Shown here piece after piece: positions 55,996 to 64,000 of a stretch of DNA of 64,000 nt. A program made the position numbers and the translations under genes. Positions within the stretch are counted from its first letter, which is position 1. The number at the start of each line of letters is the position of its first letter. The notes below the pieces were generated by a model. That model was not told the DNA's origin, searched no databases, and saw only the letters and a list, made by a program, of their open reading frames with translations. Source of the stretch: Adiantum capillus-veneris (Eukaryota; Streptophyta; Polypodiopsida; Polypodiales; Pteridaceae); the NCBI GenBank assembly GCA_014529385.2, contig CM043943.1, positions 155,529,092 to 155,593,091 on the forward strand. The letters run 5' to 3'.

Positions 55996-56390
55996 TTGTA
56001 AATTTTGGTCTTGACCTATTTGACACTCAAGCAGTTTGGATATAATTGCAAAACAATAGATGCACTTTTTTGAATAGCAATATCATGAGTTTCGACAAGC
56101 GTTGTTCGACGCAAGGTAGCTTCTTTACTCCATACACAACGTCTATGTTTGGGTGGTTGATCTCCACAAGGAAACCGTAGAAAACAACCATGTAAGCTCA
56201 ACATAGCAAGAGTTGGACAAGTGGATGAAGATGCACAATCATGTGCAGCAAAAGAATAAACTTCACACAAAATTTCACCTTGGTAAAAGTAGAGTTTGCA
56301 CATTGCAAAGAACATCTTGCAAACCACACTCACCAAGTGCACACTTAGCATCATCGATGAATGTCGGTTAGCTAAAAGCGACGTAAAAAA
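55996..56390. other. Spacer with a minus-strand ORF of 112 codons
   Basis: The ORF at 56016-56354 is Cys-rich but matches nothing I know. It may belong to the Helitron 5' part or to the gene remnant beyond. Confidence 0.3.
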
Positions 56391-58981
56391 TTATTTTTGA
56401 TTAGAAGAAAATGATTGTACATCTACAATCCAAGGGTCAATCCAAATTTTTAGAATGTCATCATTTTTTAATGCTATTTGTTCTACAATTTCATCCACAA
56501 GTTTGGATTCAAGACATTGCAAAGAAAGGGCCAAGTGAAAAACATGTAGCAAGCTTAGTAAAACATCTTTGTTCTCTGGAAAATTACAAGTAAATATGGG
56601 ATCAACATACATATTTCTACCATCTGCGCGCAAAATGAGATCATATTCCATAGCCCCAAAAAGTAAAACCTTGATATCAAAGAGACAAGCTACGCGCCTT
56701 TGAATGTAGTAACCTGTCCCGCCTTGTCAATAGTGAACCAACCGGCCTTTTTGAAGTTGAGGAGTGAAGATTTTAACTCTACCAAGCTTTGCTCAAAGAG
56801 AAGAAAGAACGAATGAGAAATCCAAGAATAGAATCAACCACATCTCCTTGCAAAATAACAGAAACAGGCTCTCCGTCTTGGGGATATAATTTAGTAGGCA
56901 ACACGGGCTGCTTAGTGATTGCAGATTGTCTACCACAAGACTAGCAAAATGGGTTGCTAGCTTGCTGACTCACATTCAAATCTTTGCACATACCACATGA
57001 AAACTCGACGTCCAAGCTATTCACACTCACAATCTCTAGCGTTCCAAACACCTAAGAATTCAACAATGACCATGATGGAAATCTACCTATCAAGGGCAAA
57101 CTTATCAATTTGTGATATATCCACAAGCAAAACATCTACAACGGTTCGGTAATGGAACCCTGCAAGCATTATCCAAATTAGCTTTGAATTAGGAAATATG
57201 GAAGACGGATTTGCTAACAAGTTCCTTAAACTTACCAACAGATCATGTGATCGGCCTTCTCTCCCAAGCCTCTTGCCCAAATGAAGACTCTGCAACAAAC
57301 GAAGTAGTGTTTACCAATGAGGATGTAGTGGGCACATTTGAAGAGGGTAATGGTTGCCAAAGAGGACATGCCAAGCTCCGTAAATGGCACAATGGGAGGC
57401 ATTGAAGAAGAAGGAGTGGGTATCCTTGACGTACTGGGAGGCTCCATTTCCCTTTCACCCTTCTTGAGTACATTCCTTGCTAGTGGAGTACCTTGAGAGC
57501 CACTCTCAACGGTGTTTTGAGTAACTCCTTGAAAATGGGAGGGAGAGACTCTTCTTGTGTCTCCTCTAAGTACTCATCACTCTCATTTTGAAACCCTTCA
57601 CTCAACAACCATATAGCACAATATCACATAAGTTAGCACTAAAGTAAGACATATACATTCTCAAAAGAAAAGAGCCACTAGTGCTAAGGTACTTACTCTT
57701 CTGTAATTCAAACTCTTGCTTTGGAATAACTCGGAATGGATAATCCAACCACCAAGGACAAACATTGGCTTCCTATGTTGTAAGATTCCTTTCAATCAAA
57801 GAGGGAGAGAACATTGTATTCTCATCACATACATTAATCCACTCTCTAGTGAATAATGGGGCTTCATTCAATTCCTGCACCTCAACGATTGCATAACCCA
57901 TCTACACAATTTTTAGAGCATCATCCACTTTGAAAAGCACATAAAATCAATGGTATAATAAATGTCATGTATCCAAAAAAGAAAATGCTAGAGTCTCCTT
58001 TGTATGGAGAACACTTTTTCAAAATAAACCATAAACCCTATCTTGGGCTCCCACAAGGGATTTAAGTGTTTTCAACATAGACATTATACACGTGCGTATT
58101 GTCAAAAAAACCATCCACCCCATATCAAGCTTCCACATGGAATTTAAGGATTTTTTGTAAACACAAAATGATATTTCATCATTCTCAAAATGACCCACTG
58201 TCACCAAACCATGGCAAACAAATGAAATGCTCTTTTTTTGCAAAGAGTGCAAGTGGAAGATGCAAACCTGTAAATCACTCTCTTAGTCGACAACACAAGC
58301 TCTGGCATCTTCTTAGTAGAGACGGAAGACTTCACCACATCCATTAGATAAATAAAAGCCTACATACATAGTAACAATTAAAAACACACACTCAACTTGA
58401 TCTTGTGTAAATTAAAACATGTCTATATTCTATTAAAAACAATGGTCAAATGTCTACTTGCAAAATATGATTCTTCATGCTCATCTTGTAGAATAGGTCA
58501 AAAGAATTTGGAAGTTGTGGACTTTCTACTTGCAGCCTTTCAATCATAAGTGTAGCCTCCCCATGCAAGTGAGCCCAATAAGTCTCCTTTTTCATGTAAC
58601 TTCTAAAAAGCTTGTAATCACCAAAATGAAGATATTGTGGACCCTTAGACTTAGTGAGGATCATGAGGTGCAAAATTATCTTCCTTCTACAAGCAATAAG
58701 AACAATATATCAATTAATCATATAGAAAAACGAAAATGGAACAAATACAATTAAAAATGAGAAATTAATGGCTTCAATACCTCTCAAGAGTGATTTTAGA
58801 GCTTGACAAACAATAGAGCTTATCTCTAGTGATCTTTAGCATTCCAAATTCATCCCATTTAATGCTAAAAAGCAACTTGAAAAACTCATCACCATTAAGA
58901 GGGTTGGTGATTGATAAGTACTTGTAGCCCCTATCTTTCAACTGTTCCTCTTCTATCTTTGTGGCCTTGTCCCCTGGGGGA
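56391..58981 (-). pseudogene. Multi-exon gene remnant, family uncertain (zinc-ribbon segment)
   Basis: Several minus-strand blocks look like exons. 58781 to about 58981 (RGYKYLSITNPLNGDEFFKLL) joins 58458-58686 (GDYKLFRSYMKKETYWAHLHG) in phase, then 58268-58359 (AFIYLMDVVKSSV), all with GT-AG borders. 57697 to about 57940 (ELNEAPLFTREWINVCDEN) ends at a strong AGA/GTAAGT donor but holds two TAG stops. About 57090-57290 (MLAGFHYRTVVDVLLVDISQ) and 56710-57055 carry a CX2CX14CX2C cluster (56932-56998; TAG inside), followed by 56391-56651. A zinc ribbon inside a beta-rich segment recalls RPA-like OB-folds, but that is a guess. The right end stops at the border of repeat R. It could be a captured gene of the neighbouring Helitron or a broken host gene. 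Confidence 0.4.
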
Positions 58982-59886
58982 TTCACTCTATATATAAAAC
59001 GGGACGACGCCTGCGAGCGGACAACTTTGATAAAACCCCTATATACGACTCATACTACGGAATATGATCTCCCTTTCTATGCTTATAGACAATCAATGAA
59101 GAAAACTATCATACCCCTATCTTACATATAAAATTTATGCCTCACATGATCTAACTGAGTAAAACTAGTCAAAGAGTGTGTAGCATAGTGACCCCGAGGG
59201 ATTCACTATTAGTAATGGGAGGATGTCACCTGTGTGCATCCAAATTAGAGAAACCTCCCTATGTATGGTATCTAACATGCTAACCTACTCCCCGACATAC
59301 GGACAAGATATGGACGTTTTTGTAACGAGCCGTCCGCCCATACAAATTTCGTACAAAATGTAATGGCCCACTATTTTATATATACTAGTAACACGACAAT
59401 TTTAGAAGCAAATGCTTAGAAGCAATTTTAGAAGCAAATGCTAGCCACCTACTTAGTAGGCTTCCCACATGGGATATAAATCACGCACAAAATGGATTGT
59501 TCTCTATATAACAAATAATGGAAGGTCAAGAGCAAGGGCAATACATTGACGTAATCTAACATTGTGGCAAGCCATCATGCATGGAAACATCATGCAGCCT
59601 AAGCGTAGGAAGCCCTGATCATGCCATCCACTTCACCATTGCATATCACTGATTAGTTGAAAGCTTGTTTGTGAGACCTACATACATGTGTTGTAGTCAC
59701 CTTATGTGAACAATAAAGTGGGGGAAAAGCTTTTGTGCCTCTTTTACCAACGACCTCATCTGAACCCGCCCCAGGACTCCGCTCTCTTCCTTCTTTTAAT
59801 CTTTTGGTGTGCCTTGCAAATTACAAGTACTGAAAGACTCATGCTTCTTATTGCTAGCAATTATTATTTGACGAGAGATAAAGAAA

Positions 59887-59956
<70 letters not shown>

Positions 59957-60526
59957 TGTGCGTGTGAGGGAAGGGATGGGCATTGAAAATTGATGTAGAC
60001 CCGTCCGCTCCCTCTTTCGGAGTTTCCCACATGGCTATGGCTCTTAAATTTTAAGAATTTGTACTGCACCTTTCAAGAGTCGGCCTTTCTTCCATAGACA
60101 TGCTAAGTCTTGCTACTAGTCCAAGTGTCCGTGTATTGGCTTGGGTTCAAAGTGTTGCACCTAATGCAGCTTCTTGTTAGGCTTCCACAAACAAGAAATT
60201 GGTGTAGAGTGTAAAAGCACAATTTTTGTTGCTAATTTCTATCTGAACGCATTTAATAGAATAGCTTATGAAGACATACGAGATGTTTTCTACATTGTCA
60301 CATATGCTAAAGGTTCATAGATACGGCCAAGTGTCCACATATCCTACTCCCAATGGCCTCGTTCAGACTTACCCATGGCCAATGTCACGAGTTTACATAT
60401 CAACTTTGTCTTTGAGCACAACCTCTACTTTACAATCCAAGACTTCTGCTTACTAGAAATCCTACGCATATATCACATTAAATGAAAGTGAATACACCTA
60501 AAGTGTACAAAGAAAATGTTGAATCT
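58975..60526. repeat. Dispersed repeat R, copy 2
   Basis: Matches 22425-23125 plus 28608-29627. It preserves the empty target site of the LARD-like element (ATGGATTGTTCTC near 59494). It is itself interrupted on the right by a copia LTR at 60527. A (GA)n run lies at 59893-59953. Confidence 0.88.
59893..59953. repeat. (GA)n microsatellite in repeat R copy 2
   Basis: About 61 bp of GA repeat; the same site in copy 1 is shorter. Confidence 0.95.
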
Positions 60527-60754
60527 TGTTACCATATACATGTGGTAGTGACGTGTGTGAACACACTAGGACCGCCGGGGCATTTTTTCCCTCTTTAGGA
60601 GGTTTTTTCCCCCGAGCATTGTATATACGCCCATCACTCTAGGGCTATCTATCTTTTCCATTGCACACTAAGTTATACAATCTCTATTGTGTGCCTTGAG
60701 CTTCCTTCGTCTTCTCCAAGCTGTGAGTGTTTTTGTGCAACCCTAAGTCCAACA
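60527..60754 (+). repeat. 5' LTR of the copia element (228 bp)
   Basis: TGTTACCATA...AAGTCCAACA. The left border is fixed by comparison with repeat R copy 1, which continues uninterrupted at 29627. The right border is fixed by the primer site. Confidence 0.8.
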
Positions 60755-60756
60755 AT

Positions 60757-60768
60757 TGGTATTCGAGC
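60757..60768 (+). other. Primer-binding site of the copia element (diverged)
   Basis: TGGTATTCGAGC, two mismatches from the usual TGGTATCAGAGC. Confidence 0.6.
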
Positions 60769-61116
60769 AGGTTGCTTCCTCCTCGACTTAGTCGCCAGCT
60801 GCTCTAGCACAGGCCTGCTCACTTTCTCCGATTTTAGTGAGCCCAAATCGAAAATCTGAGCAGACCAAACTCTACGAGCCCTCCCGAAGTATTTGTCGAC
60901 TTGCGAACGCTCACCAAAGCTCATTTCGGCCTCCGTTTCCACTACAGGCAAGGCTGCACATGCAATTTCGTCATTTCGTGCAGAAATTCTGTCAGTGCCG
61001 TTTTCTGCATAACAGGTGCCATATATTTTTCTACGGTTTGTGCTATATAGCACGTGTTGTTCCCGTTCCGTTTCTCCTATTTTCGGGCAGTTTTCACATC
61101 AGGTGCAGCATTTACC

Positions 61117-62115
61117 ATGGCTGACAACAACAACACAGATGTGTTCAAGATGTTTGCTGCTGAGGACAGGTTGGATGGGGATAATTACCCTATGTGGGCT
61201 TATATGATGCAACACGTTCTTGTGTCAAAGGGCGTCTGGAATATTGTGCAGGGCATTGATGTACGTCCTGGTTCTGAGGATGTAGGCGATGTTGAGGATG
61301 TTGCAGGTCTTGCCGCAAGGATTGCTGCTGTTAGAGTTGTTTTGCCTACGACAGAACAAGCTCGTTGGGATGTTAAGGATGCGCAGGCTCATGCATTGAT
61401 TGCGTTGTCTGTGAAGCGCACCATTGTTCCTTGCATCCGTTCAACAAAATTTGCAAAACAGGCTTGGGATATTTTGGCTGGTCTTTATGCAAGTCGCAAT
61501 GAGACTAAAATTGCTTTGCTGCGTAAAGAGCTGGAGTCGAAGATTATGCATGAGGAAGATGATATGGACACTTTCCTTGCTAGTGTCAAGGATATCAATG
61601 AGCAACTTATTTCTGCAGGTGAAGTCATTTCAGACAGTTCCCTTGTGCAGACTATTCTTGATGCCTTACTAGATTCTTACCAGACTTTTGCTAGTACTTG
61701 GAGACTTATGACCCAAGGAAATCCTGAAGCTGTCAAGTTTGATGCATTATGCACATTGCTGTTGCAAGAGTCACTTTCCAGAAAAAACAGGACTAGGCAG
61801 CGTGCAATTGAAAAGGCTTATATTGCTTCTCAAAGAAAGGGTGGTGACAACAATGCAGCCACTTCTTATGGTTCTGCTGCGAGCGGCAAAAATACTGTTC
61901 CTAATGCTTCTGTTGGCAGCACTTCATCTGGCAATTCTGTTAATAAGGGCAAAAAGAAGATGCGTTGCCACTATTGTAAAGCTAATGATCACTTGATCAA
62001 GCAGTGTCCTAAGTTGAAGGCAAAAGAGGCGAAGAAGAAAGAGGGTGGTTCCACTGCAAATGCAGCCATTGTCGAGTCTTTTGTAAAAGGAGACTGTAAT
62101 GCTGATGTTGATGCA
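61117..62115 (+). CDS. Copia Gag
   Basis: ATG at 61117 sits in a strong context (ACCATGG) and starts MADNNNTDVFKMF. An earlier in-frame ATG at 61054 lies in the leader and is less likely. Residues 15-60 contain LDGDNYPMWAYMMQHVLVSKGVW, the copia Gag N-terminal motif. The UBN2-like part follows with AWDILAGLYASRNETKIALLRKELESKIM. The zinc knuckle CHYCKANDHLIKQCPK (CX2CX4HX4C) lies near 61967-62012. The frame is lost near 62110, where it should pass into the protease. Gag forms the virus-like particle and binds element RNA. Confidence 0.9.
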
Positions 62116-62117
62116 GA

Positions 62118-64000
62118 ATGGGCTTTTACAATCCTGCTGTCCATGATGCATGCTTGTCAGTTGCTGCAGATTCGCATGTGTGGTATTTTGACAGTGGTGC
62201 TACAAAGCACATTACCTCACATCGTGAATTGTTTACCTCTCTCGAGTCTGTCCCTCATGGGAATTCAGTCAATTGTGCCAACAATGCCTCTTATCCAGTT
62301 CAGGGAGTTGGAAAGATTGTGCTTACTACTGCTAATGGCAGTTCTTTCACACTTGTTGATGCACTTTATGTACTTGTGATCAAGAAGAATCTCTTGTCTG
62401 TATCCGCACTTGCTAGACTTGGACTTGTAGTCAAATTTGTGGATGACAGATGTACAATTCATGATCTCAGTTTTGGTGATGAAATTGTTGCATCTGGCCT
62501 TTTGTGCCGTGGGCTGTATAAGCTCACTTTGTATGACAAGTGCAAATGTTGTTGCAGATTCAAGGGCTATTTTAGATGCAAAACTTTGGCATGCACGTTT
62601 TGGTCATCTGAATTTTGTCAATTTGCTGCGTTTGCAGAAATCTGATATGGTTGCTTCTTTGCCGCCTCTTGAAGCACGTGCAAACATGTTTGTGAAGGCT
62701 GTATTTTGGGTAAGATGCAGCGTTCTAAGTTTCCAAAGGATGGTTCAGCTCGGGCCACATGCAAATTGCAGCTTGTGCATAGTGATGTTTGTGGACCCAT
62801 GCAAACTCCATCCTTGGGCAGTTACCTGTACTTCATGACTTTCATTGATGATTACTCCAGGCATGCATGGGTATTTCCACTTAAAGCGAAGTCTGAAGTT
62901 TTTATGTGCTTCAAACAATTTCTGGCTATGGCTGAAAATGTCTCGAAATGTACTATGGGCACCCTTCGTTCCGATCGAGGGGGGGAGTATATGTCTCATG
63001 AATTCAATGCATTTCTGGCTAGTTGTGGGATAAAACACCAATGTACAGTGCCTTATACACCTTAGCAAAATGGTGTTGCTGAGAGGAAAAACAGGTCACT
63101 GACGGAAATGGCACGATGTATGGTCAAGAGTCAAGCTTTGCCGCATTCGTTTTGGCTTGAGGCCACCATGTGTGCCACTTATGTACTTAAGAGGTGTCCT
63201 GCGAAAGCTTTGCATTCTATTACTCCATATGAAGCATGGCATGATAGAAAGCCTTCTATTGAGCACATGCGTGTTTTTGGCTGTGTGGCATATGCTTTGG
63301 TGCCACAAGTGCAACGCAAAAAATTGGATGATAAGGCTGTCAAATGTAATTTTGTTGGTTATAGTGCTGAAAGCAAAGGTTACAGGTTGTATCATCCGCA
63401 AACAAAAACGTATTCTGGTTTCTCGGGATGTAGTGTTTGTGGAAGATTCTGTTCAGCCCTTGCTGTCATGTACTAGAGAAAGTAATGTAAGCTCACAGGA
63501 CATTTATGACACTTTGTTGGCTCTTTTCAGTGGTGGAAATACGAATGTAAGTTCCAATGAGGCAAATGTACAACCTATGGGGGTTTTTGAAAATATTCTA
63601 GATCAGCCTATTACTGATGCAGATGTACATGATGTACTTGATGAGGAAAGGGCTGAAAATGAGCAGGCTAGAGGTATGCCAAAATGGCTCGTGCACACTT
63701 TGTGTGACAGTAAATTGGATGCACCTTTGTCTAGTCGTACTCGTTCAGGCTCTCGCCATGCATCTTATGCATCAGATTGTTATGCTTTGGCTCTGTCTAG
63801 CTTACATGATCTTGAGGATCCTCTATCTTTTGATGAAGCACTCAATTCAGAAAATTGGATGGCTGCCATGCAATCAGAATATGATGCACTCATAGAAAAT
63901 GACACATGGACTTTATGTGATTTGCCTCCTGGCAAAAAGGCCATTGATATGAAGTGGGTTTACAAGTTGAAACGCAAGCCAGATGGTGAGATCGATCGCC
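62118..64000 (+). pseudogene. Copia Pol: protease, integrase, start of RT
   Basis: Protease: VWYFDSGATKHITSHRELF with intact D-S-G-A (about 62180-62240). Gag-pre-integrase: KLWHARFGHLNFVNLLRLQ (about 62580-62640), after which the Cys pair is lost to a frameshift. Integrase core: first Asp in LVHSDVCGPM, then FIDDYSRHAWVFPLK, second Asp in TLRSDRGGEY, and the Glu in QNGVAERKNR, preceded by a TAG at 63063-63065 where Gln is standard. 63108-63405 covers the integrase C-terminal part (FGCVAYALVP). The RT starts with NWMAAMQSEYDALIENDTWTL and MKWVYKLKRKPDG before the window ends. Confidence 0.9.

Larger units (their letters stand above)
60527..64000 (+). mobile_element. Ty1/copia element, decayed, running off the right edge
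   Basis: 5' LTR 60527-60754, a primer site, Gag (61117 onward), protease, integrase and the start of reverse transcriptase, in copia order (integrase before RT). Frameshifts near 62110, 62530, 62690 and 63410 and a stop at 63063 show it is dead. The 3' half and 3' LTR lie beyond the window. Confidence 0.92.

Overview
The window looks like nuclear DNA of a land plant with a large, repeat-rich genome. The evidence is an intron-containing plant-type mismatch-repair gene (PMS1), Ty1/copia and Ty3/gypsy elements primed by initiator-Met tRNA, plant telo-box motifs, and long (GA)n/(CT)n tracts. The repeat load would suit a fern or another large-genome vascular plant; that is a guess, not something the sequence proves. 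Only one host gene is recognised with confidence, and it is incomplete here. Most of the rest is nested transposable elements.

Layout. 1-3899: a non-autonomous LTR element (minus strand) with a 377-codon ORF of unknown family, inserted in the integrase of a decayed Ty3/gypsy element that fills 3900-8800 and carries telo-boxes in its LTR. 8801-9110: a plus-strand LINE reverse-transcriptase scrap. 10.4-14.6 kb: minus-strand LINE material, including a copy that keeps ORF1, the endonuclease and the C-terminal zinc knuckle but has lost its reverse transcriptase. 14.7-15.4 kb: a Ty1/copia RNase H remnant. 15708-18140: five exons of PMS1 (minus), lacking the C-terminal domain. 18.2-22.4 kb: sparse sequence with a 73-bp tandem repeat and a SINE-like block. 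22425-29627: a dispersed repeat (copy 1) split by a young 5.5-kb LTR element. 30945-34947: a complete 4.0-kb copia derivative with target-site duplication and a long Gag-protease ORF. 36-40 kb: gene scraps, a copia integrase scrap, and a SWIM zinc-finger gene remnant. 40199 to about 51150: a full-length but dead Ty3/gypsy element (minus) whose leader holds two TIR elements with CACTA ends flanked by TTAA. 51.44-56.0 kb: a minus-strand Helitron coding HUH Rep, PIF1-like helicase and a fused EEP endonuclease (Helentron-like). 56.4-59.0 kb: a multi-exon gene remnant with a zinc-ribbon-like segment. 58975-60526: copy 2 of the dispersed repeat, cut by a Ty1/copia element that runs off the right edge.

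How it fits together. The window is a record of insertion and decay. LTR elements sit inside other LTR elements, repeats and possibly host exons. Many in-frame stops are TAG where family consensus or context expects CAG, as expected from deamination of methylated CHG sites. The most unusual item is the Rep-helicase-endonuclease Helitron. Next are the shrunken copia element that keeps its reading frame and the two CACTA/TTAA elements. Exon and domain calls were made by eye from translation; no database search was run.
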